Shown: positions 30,405 to 38,978 of the stretch, in pieces
Layout of the letters: each line of letters starts with the position of its first letter
How positions within the stretch are numbered: position 1 is the stretch's first letter
DNA from: Emiliania huxleyi CCMP1516
Lineage: Eukaryota; Haptophyta; Isochrysidales; Noelaerhabdaceae
Assembly: GCF_000372725.1 (NCBI RefSeq)
Contig: NW_005202176.1
Span: 291,152 to 355,151 of the forward strand
Direction: 5' to 3'
Length of the DNA stretch: 64,000 nucleotides
The notes under the pieces: generated by a model
What the model saw: only the letters and a program-made list of their open reading frames with translations
Told to the model about the DNA's origin: nothing
Databases searched by the model: none
Position numbers and translations under genes: made by a program

Positions 30405-32594
30405 ATGCCCCCCAAGAAGTCGCGCGGTAGCAGCACGCTGAGCACGAAGCAGAAGCAAGTCGCAAGCAAGCTGGAAGTGCTTGCCTCCCTCCCCACGAAG
30501 CACGGAGGCCTCTCGCTCCCATGGTATCACCTCACGGGCATCTACGGCGAGGGCTCCTTCTTCGAGGACGTCGAAGGCGGCGACCTGCAGCTTGTCATCG
30601 TCCGTTCGGAGATTTCAGACGCGGCCGAGCACAACCGCGCCGCCCAGCGCTTCAAGATCTTCCTCGAGGCGGCCTGCCTTGGGTGGGACGAGAACAGGAG
30701 GCGATGGCGAGACAGCACGGGTCCAGCGCCTTGGCACGAGTTGACCTTCGAGAGGGAGAAGGCCGTCGAGGGCCGCCTGGTCGCCGATGCGGCCGTTTGG
30801 GCGCTGCGCGAGGTCGCCGCCGGCCGCATCCACACCGTGCAGGGCCCGCGCGCCCGCGAGCCCCAGTTCCGCTCGCCGCACTTCCTCTACGATCTGACCG
30901 CGGAGTCGCTGCGCGCCGCGTGGCTTCCGCTCGATGTGGAGGGGGTGTGCGCCGTCGTCCATTCGTGGGCGCGCAAGGTCAGCTGGAAGAAGCTCGACGA
31001 GAGGATGCTGCGCTGCTCGCCGCTGGGCGAGCACCTGCCGTCGCAAGCGCAGCTGTTCCACTGGCTGCTCACGCAGGCGGTGGGGCGGATGCCGGTGACG
31101 TACGCCGACGAGGCATACGTCGCACTCGCCACCGGCAGCGCGCCCGCCGCGCCCACCGGCAGCCCCGCTTCCGGGGCGCGCTTCGAGGCGGAGGCCGAGC
31201 GCAAGGCCCGGCTCGAGTCGATGGCACGCGAGAAGCCGCTCGCGCTGCTGTGGCGTCCCGACCAGCCGCAGCTCGCCGCCAACCTCGAGGCTGCCCTCGC
31301 CCGCAGCGCGGCGTCGGCGGCGCCGGGGCCGAGCGGGTCCGCGGCGGCGGGCCAAGCGGCGGCCGCGGCTGGGATGCCACGGCAGGCGGCGGTCGAGTGG
31401 GGTCGTGCGCTGTGGCACGAGCACGTGGCTTGCAGCTGGCTCGCCTTCCTTCGCGGCGCGACGCGCTGCCTGCTCACGCCCGAGCACGCGTGCCACGCCG
31501 CCTTCGCCGACGATGACACGTACCCCCTCTGGCGCTACACCAACGACGTGCTCCGGGCGCTTCCCGCCGAGATGCACCTCGTCGCGGCGTGCGCCGACAG
31601 CCCCGAGTGGGCAAACGTCAGCCAGACCTACGCCGAATGGCCGGCCGAGGCGACGCTCAGCCTCGCCGATGCGGCCCGCTCGCTCGCGCTCCATGCGCAG
31701 TGGGGGCCTAGCAAGGGCGCCGCGCCGCGCAAGGCGGCGGGCCTGCTCACGATGAGCGACCTCGGCTGGCGCTGGCGCGACGACAATAACATCTTCTCCC
31801 TCCGCGAGCCGCCGCCGCTCCTCCCGGAGCCGGAGGCGGACGTGCTGGTGCGGCTAGCGCGACCGGCGGACGGCGCGGCGACGGCCCTCCCTGAGGTGAA
31901 GGGGCGGCTCAAGAGAGCTCTCGCTCACGTCGATGCGTGCGTGGCGCTCTTTGACCACGCGCTCCACCTGCACCTGTATCGGTGGGAGTACGACTCCAAG
32001 AGCAAGTGCGACCTTTGCTTCTTCCTGGACCAGCGTGATCGAATCGGGCTCCCAAACTTGCCCGTTTGCGGTTCGCTCCTTCGCGGCGGCCACCGTCTCC
32101 ATCTGGCCATGCCGCAGAAGCACCGCTTCGAGGACGACGGGCCGAGCGCGGCCGGACAGGTGCTGCTCGAAGGAAGTGCCGCTCAGCGGCAGGAGCTGCT
32201 CGCAGCCCTCCGTCAAATCGCGGCCGAACGGGGCGAGGGCGCGCTCGAGGGCATCGTCGGCGACGATCTGCGGATCGCGATGCCGCACTCATCGCAGCAG
32301 CTGGTCAACGAGTGCATGCTCGCCCTGCTCGCCCTGACCAAGTCTGCGCGCGTCTCCAAGCCGGCACAACTCGCGGCGGCGCTGCACCTGTGCAGGCTGC
32401 CGGCCAGCGAGGCAGAGGTTGCGGCGAGGCTCGACGCGCCGAAAGCCACACCGGCCCTGCTCGACGCGGGCTTGCGGCGCCGCCGCTGGCAGCAGCGGCG
32501 CTGCTTCTTCTTGGTCCGCCAGCACGGGCCGAGCAGCCATGTGCTCTGCCGCCTCCCGCGGGAGCTCTTCGAGCACGTGGTGAGCTTCGCGTGA
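30405..32594 (+). CDS. Large intronless protein of unknown function
   Basis: Start MPPKKSRGSSTLSTKQKQVA, about 729 aa; the frame is open further upstream but that part overlaps the Copia remnant. Mostly globular-looking sequence with Trp-rich stretches (WLPLDVEGVCAVVHSWARKVSWKK, shown in part; DLGWRWRDDNNIFSLREPP), an Ala/Gly linker near residues 320-350 and a C-terminus HVLCRLPRELFEHVVSFA resembling the first helix of an F-box. No domain is certain. Lack of introns, unlike neighbouring genes, plus the adjacent retroelement suggest either a cargo/element-encoded ORF or a retrocopy. Confidence 0.5.
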   Translation: MPPKKSRGSSTLSTKQKQVASKLEVLASLPTKHGGLSLPWYHLTGIYGEGSFFEDVEGGDLQLVIVRSEISDAAEHNRAAQRFKIFLEAACLGWDENRRRWRDSTGPAPWHELTFEREKAVEGRLVADAAVWALREVAAGRIHTVQGPRAREPQFRSPHFLYDLTAESLRAAWLPLDVEGVCAVVHSWARKVSWKKLDERMLRCSPLGEHLPSQAQLFHWLLTQAVGRMPVTYADEAYVALATGSAPAAPTGSPASGARFEAEAERKARLESMAREKPLALLWRPDQPQLAANLEAALARSAASAAPGPSGSAAAGQAAAAAGMPRQAAVEWGRALWHEHVACSWLAFLRGATRCLLTPEHACHAAFADDDTYPLWRYTNDVLRALPAEMHLVAACADSPEWANVSQTYAEWPAEATLSLADAARSLALHAQWGPSKGAAPRKAAGLLTMSDLGWRWRDDNNIFSLREPPPLLPEPEADVLVRLARPADGAATALPEVKGRLKRALAHVDACVALFDHALHLHLYRWEYDSKSKCDLCFFLDQRDRIGLPNLPVCGSLLRGGHRLHLAMPQKHRFEDDGPSAAGQVLLEGSAAQRQELLAALRQIAAERGEGALEGIVGDDLRIAMPHSSQQLVNECMLALLALTKSARVSKPAQLAAALHLCRLPASEAEVAARLDAPKATPALLDAGLRRRRWQQRRCFFLVRQHGPSSHVLCRLPRELFEHVVSFA

Positions 32595-32789
32595 CAGACC
32601 ATTTGGATTTGCGCGTCGAGGTCGATCGGACCGAACGAGAGTGGGCCATGAAACTGAATCAAATTGTCGATTGTGATTTGTGAGTATGTGACGAAGGGTG
32701 TGCCCTCTGAAGACTGAACAAGAATTGTTTCAAGCGGAGCACGACCGCGCGAGCACGCGTCCACATCCCTCTAATTAGTCTCGCTATTC

Positions 32790-33130
32790 CTTGGAGCCGA
32801 GTTGTGGACGGAGCGCTCGCTGCGGCCCTGGCGCTGTCCGGCAACGACTCGCTCCTCTCGATCGTGCAGATGCCGCGCGGCGTGCCGGTTGCGACCGTCG
32901 CGATCCACAACGCCGCCAACGCCGGCCTCCTCGCCGTCCGGACGCTCGGTACGGCTGAGCGGTCGGCCCTGCGCCGCCGGAGAGAGTTCTTTTTCGTTGT
33001 CATCACTCTCTTCTGGCCGACCCGACGCTGCGCCGCAAGATGGCGGCCTACATGGAGTCGCAGGAGGCGGAGGTGCTCGCACGGCAAGGCAGACAAGCTC
33101 GAGAAGGGCGGCTTCCGCGCCTTGCTGTGA
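32790..33130 (+). pseudogene. purE: PurE (AIR carboxylase) C-terminal fragment
   Basis: The frame from about 32800 reads NDSLLSIVQMPRGVPVATVA then IHNAANAGLLAVRTLGT, a clear match to the C-terminal part of phosphoribosylaminoimidazole carboxylase (purine synthesis; PurE / C-terminus of ADE2). The rest, DPTLRRKMAAYMESQEAEVL then ARKADKLEKGGFRALL, is found only by changing frame twice. One change lies in a 60-bp insert near 32965-33025 without a usable splice acceptor. The other is a single extra G near 33085. The active-site N-terminal half is absent. Probably a decayed fragment. Confidence 0.65.
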
Positions 33131-33666
33131 GGCCACGAGGAGGGGAGCGGTGGGCAGCTCCGCTTGAGCTGGGGGCGCAGCGTGATCGAGAACTGGAGGA
33201 TCACGCGGTCGTGAGGCGCATCGGCCGGGGTCGCGCCAACACTGTGCTCCGCCATTGGGTTCTCCTCACCCGTCGCCTCGTCCACGTTCATCCACGCGAG
33301 GAGAGAGCCCGCCTTGGGCGCCACCGAGAGCGGCGCGGCACCCGCGTAAGGGAAGTTGGTGTGGCCCGCCTCTTCCGGCGCGGCGTCCGTGAGATAGACG
33401 ACGATGGTCATGTCGGCGGGAGTCCCGTCGGAGTAGCGGTCGACGTGGGCCGCGGAGGGAGAGGAGCCCGGAGAGTAACGGACGGCAGCCAGTGACTCGA
33501 TGTGCGAGGTATCGACGTGCCAGAGCTTTGCGAGCCGGTCGAGGACCGGGGTTGAGGAGCTGATTTTGAGCTGGGCGCACGCCTTGCCCCTGTTCTTGTT
33601 GAGGACGCGCTGGTTCTCGCACGCGCCAAACTGGGTGGCGTCTGCGAGCCCCCTGAGGTAGGAGAC
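33130..33666 (-). CDS. Prolyl 4-hydroxylase-like 2OG-Fe(II) oxygenase, partial
   Basis: The exon starts at an acceptor (TTCAG|GTCTCC, 33666 downward) and reads VSYLRGLADATQFGACENQR, then VRYSPGSSPSAAHVDRYSDG, TIVVYLTD, GHTNFPYAG, PKAGSLLAWMNVDE and AEHSVG...DRVILQFSI. HVD and AEHSVG supply the His-x-Asp...His iron triad; the Arg of DRVILQ is at the usual 2-oxoglutarate-binding position. This is the catalytic core of P4H-type enzymes, which act in the ER on wall glycoproteins or collagen-like chains. The frame runs open past 33130 over the antisense PurE fragment, so the true 3' end is unclear. 5' exons upstream of an introner-like intron were not found. Confidence 0.65.
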
Positions 33667-33740
33667 CTGAACAAGCGAGTGGGAGTGGCGTTAACGTGGG
33701 CAGTGGAGCGGACCAGTAAAATTATTTTAAAAACAAAAAT

Positions 33741-33800
33741 CTTCTGAAAGAAAGAAAACAGAAAAAATAGGAGGGATGGGAGGACGCTGGACGGCACGCA
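33741..33800 (-). repeat. Introner-like polypyrimidine element, copy C
   Basis: Read on the minus strand: CCGTCC, GTCCTCCCATCCCTCC, TCTGTTTTCTTTCTTTCAG. Same motif order as copies at 14.66 and 28.16 kb. It lies upstream of, and in the same orientation as, the P4H exon and ends at a usable CAG acceptor. Confidence 0.55.
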
Positions 33801-34381
33801 GCCACCACACAAGGATTTCACGGGAAGGAAGGATGGAAAGGTGTGTTGCTCCTAGCCTGTGACGCGCCCCGCCCTGGCTGGCGAGAGTGGCATGTGGTGT
33901 GACCGCGGGCTCCGGGGCACTCGAGGACCGGCATGTGAAGCGTGTTGCGTGTGATTCGTGTGTGAAGAGAGTAGAGAGTTTTGTCATTTGTGTTTTGTCA
34001 TGTGTGCGAATGTGAAGTGGAGGGTGGAGCGAGCTCTGGAACCCACTGGAAGACACAACACACCGTAAACAAGCGAGTGACACAAACATCAGGCCGAACG
34101 TTACAGTGTGAAGGGCCTCAGCATACAGCCGCGAATGGGCCGCTACTATCTATCTATCCAAGGCCGAGACTTCGCCGCCAGGGCGAATCCCCGTGCCGCG
34201 AGGTAGGCTGGTCTCGAGTGGCTTGTCGCTTGTGGCCTCCCAGTGCGCGATGACGCAGGGCCGCTTCTCAGACATCCAGCCGAGGTCGATGCCAACGCAG
34301 TTGGCCTCATGTTGTTGCAGCAGGAAGAGGAAGAAGGGTCCAACACGAGACGCCCCTGAGACCACTCGAGGGACCATAGCC
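33801..34381. other. Intergenic region
   Basis: No confident gene. A minus-strand frame near 34150-34340 (EANCVGIDLGWMSEKRP) has mild coding character and might be a stray exon. GTGTGAATGTGAAG-type repeats near 33920-34020. Confidence 0.35.
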
Positions 34382-35479
34382 CTAGGGGGGCAGGGCGCCA
34401 CCCTCAAAGAGCCACTTGCGCGCCGCCTCGTCCGGCACCATCTTATCGGCCCAGTCCTTGATGACCGCCTGGATCTCGGGCGACATGCCGTCCTCGGCAG
34501 CCTTGCCCTGCGCGCCCTTGCGCACCATCCCGCCCGGGAGGATGAATGGGAAGGGCATCAGCGTGCCAACCTCGAACTTGGCCTGGTTCTCCTTCATCCA
34601 CGCGAAGCTCGTGTACTCGAGGATCTTCGGCCACTGCTCCTCCGTGGGCTTGAAGCCCAGGTGCTTCGCGATCTTGCGCACGCTCCCCTCGTGGTCCGCC
34701 TTCATCTCGGAGAAGTGCAGGAAGAGCACGTTGGGCTTGTTGCGGAGCGGCCACCAGCCGTTGACGAAGCCGAAGAAGAGCATCGTCAGCAGCCCACCCG
34801 GCGGCACGATCTCCGGCGGCATGTTTGGGAAGCCGGGCAGCACGCACTCGTCGAAGAAGGCCTGGAACGTCGGCTTCAGGAACTTCTCGCGCATCTCCGG
34901 CTCGCCCCAGTACTCGAACGCCTTTGGGTTGTGCGCCTCGATGAACGGCTTGAAGGAGACGATCGCCTCCTCCGGGTTGCGCATCACCACGATGTACTTC
35001 AGGTCCTCACGGTAGGTGGCGAAGCACCCCATCTCGGGCAACGGCGTGCCCTCAGGTCCGGGCGATGAGTGCGTCTTGAAGGCGCGTGGCACGTCGGCGG
35101 GCATCTTCTTCCAGCGCTCGAGGAGCTCCTCGTCGGGCTGGTCCGGACCCTCCTTAAACTCGGACCACGGCACCTCGGCGTAGATGTCCTTAAAGTCCGG
35201 GTCGCCGCCCGTCTTCAGCTGGTGAAAAATGTTCATGGTCCAAGTCGTGCCGCTCTTGGCAGGCACGGCGATGATCGTGTCGCCCTGTCTGTACTCGACC
35301 TTCGTCTGGAGCGGCGGTTGGAACCAGTTCACCATGATGTCGTCACCGAGCCCGGGCCGAGAGAAGCTGTGCTCTGGCTGCCTCGCACGATGGAGCAGGG
35401 GCCGCCTCTTGATTGCCGGCGTCCCTTCTTTGCGGTCTCCGCGGCGGTCACGAAAGAAGAAAGTTGGGAAAAAACACAC
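34382..35479 (-). CDS. Cytosolic-type sulfotransferase (PAPS-dependent)
   Basis: Intronless frame of up to 365 aa; Met49 (MVNWFQPPLQTKVEYR, 35335) may be the true start because the upstream residues are Arg-rich and unlike the family. The PAPS 5'-phosphosulfate loop is PAKSGTTWTMNIFHQL; the 3'-phosphate site is the YIVVMRNPEEAIVSF stretch, and the catalytic His is likely in FKTHSS. The C-terminal KAAEDGMSPEIQAVIKDWAD lies where SULT enzymes have RKGxxGDWK, but that signature is not well preserved. It transfers sulfate from PAPS to a hydroxylated small molecule; substrate unknown. Length fits the SULT family. Confidence 0.82.
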   Translation of the reverse strand: MCFFPTFFFRDRRGDRKEGTPAIKRRPLLHRARQPEHSFSRPGLGDDIMVNWFQPPLQTKVEYRQGDTIIAVPAKSGTTWTMNIFHQLKTGGDPDFKDIYAEVPWSEFKEGPDQPDEELLERWKKMPADVPRAFKTHSSPGPEGTPLPEMGCFATYREDLKYIVVMRNPEEAIVSFKPFIEAHNPKAFEYWGEPEMREKFLKPTFQAFFDECVLPGFPNMPPEIVPPGGLLTMLFFGFVNGWWPLRNKPNVLFLHFSEMKADHEGSVRKIAKHLGFKPTEEQWPKILEYTSFAWMKENQAKFEVGTLMPFPFILPGGMVRKGAQGKAAEDGMSPEIQAVIKDWADKMVPDEAARKWLFEGGALPP

Positions 35480-35662
35480 AGGTTCTCGAGTCTGGAAGTC
35501 ACTTCACACTTGAATCATCGCAAACCCCGTCAGCAGTCCTCCTCCGGGAATGTACGTAAGAGCTACATACACTGAAAAAGAAATCTGACTTTCGGCGACA
35601 GCCACCACCAAGTTCTCTCCAGCTCTCTCCAGCTCTTGCGCGCTCGGCTCTGCTGAACCACA
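35480..35662. promoter_or_regulatory. Divergent promoter region with dispersed element
   Basis: Short spacer between the divergent sulfotransferase and GNAT genes. The stretch ATCGCAAACCCCGTCAGCAG...GTAAGAGCTACA (about 35517-35572) is shared with 12967-13024, where it also lies upstream of a gene. Confidence 0.45.
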
Positions 35663-36202
35663 ATGAGCCCTCTCGGCACCGCGCTCGTGCTCCTGCACTG
35701 GCCGCTCGCCGCCGCAGTGTGGGACTTGCGAGCGCTGGCTGTGCGGCCGGCGGCGCCGTCGGAGGCGCCAGTGCTGCTCTCGCGGCTGGTCCGTGAGCGA
35801 ATGAACCCACTGTCCGTGGACCCAGAGCGCTTCCTCGTGGCGTGGGACGAGCCCAACGGCATTGCAGCCTTTGGTCAGATACGGCCGCTCGGCTCCGATG
35901 CCTCCGAGCTCGCATCTCTCGTCGTCGAGCCGCGGTACCGAGGGCTCGGCGTCGGCACTATGCTTGCTGCAAAGCTGCTGGCGCGCCACCGCAGCGGTGC
36001 CGATTCGAGCAAGCCGCTGTACCTTGTCACGCTGCAGCGAACGCAGCCCTTTTACGAGCGGCTCGGTTTTGCGCCCGTATCTTCGCCACCCACTGAGATG
36101 AGACTGGAGGTCGCGGCCGGCTCGGTGGTCGCGCGGCTTGCTGCAGGGCAGAACCTCGTCTGCATGTCGAGCTGTCAGCATGACCGCAAGAGTGATACGT
36201 GA
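35663..36202 (+). CDS. GNAT-family N-acetyltransferase
   Basis: Intronless, 179 aa. After a hydrophobic start (MSPLGTALVLLHWPLAAAVW) that may be a signal or organelle-targeting segment, the body is a GNAT fold: SLVVEPRYRGLGVGTMLAAK is motif A with the acetyl-CoA pyrophosphate loop RxxGxG (RGLGVG), and TLQRTQPFYERLGFAPV is the C-terminal beta-bulge motif. It resembles small stand-alone GNATs of unknown acceptor. Promoter shared with the divergent sulfotransferase. Confidence 0.78.
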   Translation: MSPLGTALVLLHWPLAAAVWDLRALAVRPAAPSEAPVLLSRLVRERMNPLSVDPERFLVAWDEPNGIAAFGQIRPLGSDASELASLVVEPRYRGLGVGTMLAAKLLARHRSGADSSKPLYLVTLQRTQPFYERLGFAPVSSPPTEMRLEVAAGSVVARLAAGQNLVCMSSCQHDRKSDT

Positions 36203-36674
36203 GCTGTGAGCGAGACTCAGTCTCAGTCGTTGTCGGTCGGGGGGGGGGGGGGGCTACCACCGGTTACGACTGTTCATATGCGGTTGGAAAAGAATTATCG
36301 CCGCGGTCCGGTCCGAGGATACCGCGCAAGATCGCAGATCGGGCGCGTGATTGCGCGATTTTTTCTCTTTTTCGGCGGGCGCGCAAGTGCGCGCGTCTGG
36401 TAATGCGCGCCGGGGCCTCGAGTACGCATCTCCACGCAAGGCTGTGCAAAGCTGCATGGCGTCACTTTTGTCACTGGGAGTCCCATCTGCGAGCCGCTGC
36501 AGATCCCACTCAGCCCTCGACTTCTGCATTGCCGACAGCGCAGAACAGACACTGCAAGGCAGGCGCTGGACTGGTTGGGACGAGGTTGCACGAGCCATGA
36601 GCAGCTGCGTGTCCGATAACATCCTCTGCGGAGGTTCGGAGCGCACGGCAGTTTCGCAGACAGTCGCGGCCGCC
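36203..36674. other. 5' region of the glycosyltransferase gene
   Basis: Includes a G homopolymer (36240-36253). The downstream gene's frame is open from 36351, but no other gene is recognised. Confidence 0.35.
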
Positions 36675-38978
36675 ATGGCGCCCACTCCTCCGAATCGCAC
36701 AATGCCAGCCGTGGCGTTGATGATCAGCTACTCGGTGCTCACGAGATCAAGACCGGGCGTAGAAGAAGAGAGCCGGCGGGGCTATTCGTGCGGCGCGGCG
36801 CTGGCGTGGGTCGCCCTCCATCGCAACTTGTCGTTGCAGTCGCCGAGTCACCACTTTGAGATTGTTGTGATCCACGACGACACGCAGAGTGACGATGAAA
36901 TTGCAGCGCTGCACGCCGTGGGCGCGCGGACGCATAGAGTTGGCAGGGGGCAGCGGCAAGCCCTGTGCCTCTCCCAGACAACTTCTGGGTCGGCGAGCAT
37001 CCGCACACATGCCATCCCCAAGAGCGTTTGCAACAGCTCTGGTCCTAACCCCAGCGTGGAGTTCAATGACGCCAGCGTGGAGTTCAATGACGCCGCCATC
37101 GTCGCCGAGCTCTACCTGGTGGAGCCTTGGAGGTTCGCCGAGTACGACGTGGCGGTATTCTTCGACACCGACGTCTACATCAAGCCGGACGCTAGCCATT
37201 TCCGAAAGTTCGAGCTGGCCGTCTCCGAGTTTCTTGCCTCTGGCCTAGAGAATGTGTTTTTCCACGAGCCAATGTGCAAGACGCCTCGCGGCTATGTATG
37301 CACTCAAGGCGGGTTCTTCGTGCTCAGGCCGAGCCTCGAGGTCTACCTTCAGCTGATGGGCGGCCTCATCTATGGCTTTCGCGGGGCAGCTGAGGGCTGG
37401 GGCGGGTCTGGTAATGCATCGCTCAGCTTTGTGAACCGCACCATGCAGCTCGGCGCGACACCGCCGCCGCGCCGCGATTTTGGTCGCCACAATTTTGGTC
37501 GCCACAGCAGCGTCGCTCTCAGCAACGACGCCTTGCAATCCCCCTGGACCTTTTTTGGCGCCGAGACCGACCAGGGCATCCTGACTTGGCTCTTCTGGCA
37601 CCAGAGAGCGCCTAGGTCTGGGCTCGCGCCGAAGCCAAGCTTCATCTACCATTTTAACTCTGGCTGCTGCAAACCGCAGCGCCTCTACGGCGCCATCGAC
37701 GACTGGTGCCGCGAGGCGCGGGGTGCGCAGTACAACCTTGCACATCACCGTCGAGGCAGCAACAGTAGTAGCGATCCGGCGGTGCGCCTTGATCAGATGG
37801 CACGCAGAACAAGCATCGCACTCGCAGGCCTGACTGGGGCGCGGCGTGCTTGCGAGGCAGCTGGCCAAGCTGGCGCGGCTGAGGAGCTGAGCTGGTGCTC
37901 GCGCAATATGGCCAAGCGCCTAGAGTGTGCGACCAGAAGCGAGCAAGCTGAGAGCCGTCAGACAGGTCGCCCCCGAGGGCAGGAGGACGCCTCGGGCGTG
38001 CTTCAGAAGAGCGGGGACGGGTGGTCCGAATACTTCGCCGAGGTGTACGGGGGCGGGAGAGGAGCCGGCGTGGGGTCCGACCCCTCCTTCTTCCAGCGAC
38101 TCGAGATGCTATACTGGCCGCTTGCCACGGACAAGCTCGAGCGGCCGCCTCCCTTCACTTGCTTCCCGCCCACTGAGGATGGGGTGGACCCGGCGGGCAG
38201 ACCGTGCCTCCCGGCATCGGCGCAGCAGGCATTGTGCAGCGGCAATGGCGATCCGGCGGTGGCACTCACCGCTCTCGTCACATCCTTTAGCGCCACGGCA
38301 TCACCAGAGAATGTCGGCAGGCAGGTTCTGGGGATGTTGATGCACCCATCGCGCGCCGCGCGCCGCAACCACAGCTGGGTCGAAGTGACGCGAGTGGCGG
38401 CCGACTGCCTCGGCCTCCGCTATCCCGATGGCACACCGTTTGCCGAGGGAGCTTCCCGCGGCTTTCCCGACGACATCGGAGAGGGCGTCCACCGAGGCGA
38501 CTACGGCTTTGCACCGGAGGCGACCAACTCGAGCGCCGACCTTTTCCCATACGGTTGCTGGCTCTTCCCCGCTCGCGGCTCGGGTGTCTTTGTCAATGTC
38601 GGGCGCACCCTCGTGGTCAGCACGCGGCGCGACGCCCATACAGCGCTTGGCATCCCGTGCTCGCGAAGCAACTTTGGCTGCTACCACCCCGGCGACAAGC
38701 TGTACTGTACGCGAGCCATGGCGAGAGGGTACGACTCGATCCAGATCATGCGTGGTCGCGGGGGGCTGCGCCGGGCAGAGCTACTGCTGTGCACAGGCTG
38801 CACCGCAGAGCCCGTGCGAGGCGCGTGCCTGCCCGTCGAGACGCGGACGGGCACCCACGCCCAAGCTCCGTGCAAATGTGACCCGTCGAGACCGATCATC
38901 AACTGTGGCACGGCTGTGGCGCCACACTTTGACTGCTCGCAGGACTGCGCGGCTCTGCGCCATTGGACTCCCAGCTAA
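36675..38978 (+). CDS. Large GT8-like glycosyltransferase with C-terminal Cys-rich domains
   Basis: Start chosen at MAPTPPNRTMPAVALMISYS, about 767 aa; the frame is open 108 codons further upstream. The N-terminal ~350 aa is a nucleotide-sugar transferase domain: FEIVVIHDDTQSDDEIAALH, AELYLVEPWRFAEYDVAVFF followed by DTDVYIKP (the DxD motif DTD), CTQGGFFVLRPS and TDQGILTWLFW. The C-terminal half has two Cys-containing parts: LFPYGCWLFPARGSGVFVNV..., and SNFGCYHPGDKLYC...LLCTGCT with a CKCDP tail, the latter reminiscent of modules in the 9.6-11.4 kb gene. Two in-frame tandem duplications lie in the catalytic domain: 21 bp (SVEFNDA twice, 37053-37094) and 15 bp (FGRHN/FGRHS, about 37478-37507). 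Golgi or surface-polysaccharide synthesis inferred. Confidence 0.7.
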   Translation: MAPTPPNRTMPAVALMISYSVLTRSRPGVEEESRRGYSCGAALAWVALHRNLSLQSPSHHFEIVVIHDDTQSDDEIAALHAVGARTHRVGRGQRQALCLSQTTSGSASIRTHAIPKSVCNSSGPNPSVEFNDASVEFNDAAIVAELYLVEPWRFAEYDVAVFFDTDVYIKPDASHFRKFELAVSEFLASGLENVFFHEPMCKTPRGYVCTQGGFFVLRPSLEVYLQLMGGLIYGFRGAAEGWGGSGNASLSFVNRTMQLGATPPPRRDFGRHNFGRHSSVALSNDALQSPWTFFGAETDQGILTWLFWHQRAPRSGLAPKPSFIYHFNSGCCKPQRLYGAIDDWCREARGAQYNLAHHRRGSNSSSDPAVRLDQMARRTSIALAGLTGARRACEAAGQAGAAEELSWCSRNMAKRLECATRSEQAESRQTGRPRGQEDASGVLQKSGDGWSEYFAEVYGGGRGAGVGSDPSFFQRLEMLYWPLATDKLERPPPFTCFPPTEDGVDPAGRPCLPASAQQALCSGNGDPAVALTALVTSFSATASPENVGRQVLGMLMHPSRAARRNHSWVEVTRVAADCLGLRYPDGTPFAEGASRGFPDDIGEGVHRGDYGFAPEATNSSADLFPYGCWLFPARGSGVFVNVGRTLVVSTRRDAHTALGIPCSRSNFGCYHPGDKLYCTRAMARGYDSIQIMRGRGGLRRAELLLCTGCTAEPVRGACLPVETRTGTHAQAPCKCDPSRPIINCGTAVAPHFDCSQDCAALRHWTPS

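Noticed and set aside
32659..33130. C-terminal extension of the P4H frame past 33130
   Set aside because: Composition changes abruptly and it is antisense to PurE codons; probably not real P4H sequence.
34193..35068. Plus-strand frame opposite the sulfotransferase
   Set aside because: Shadow frame; the minus strand has the PAPS-binding motifs.
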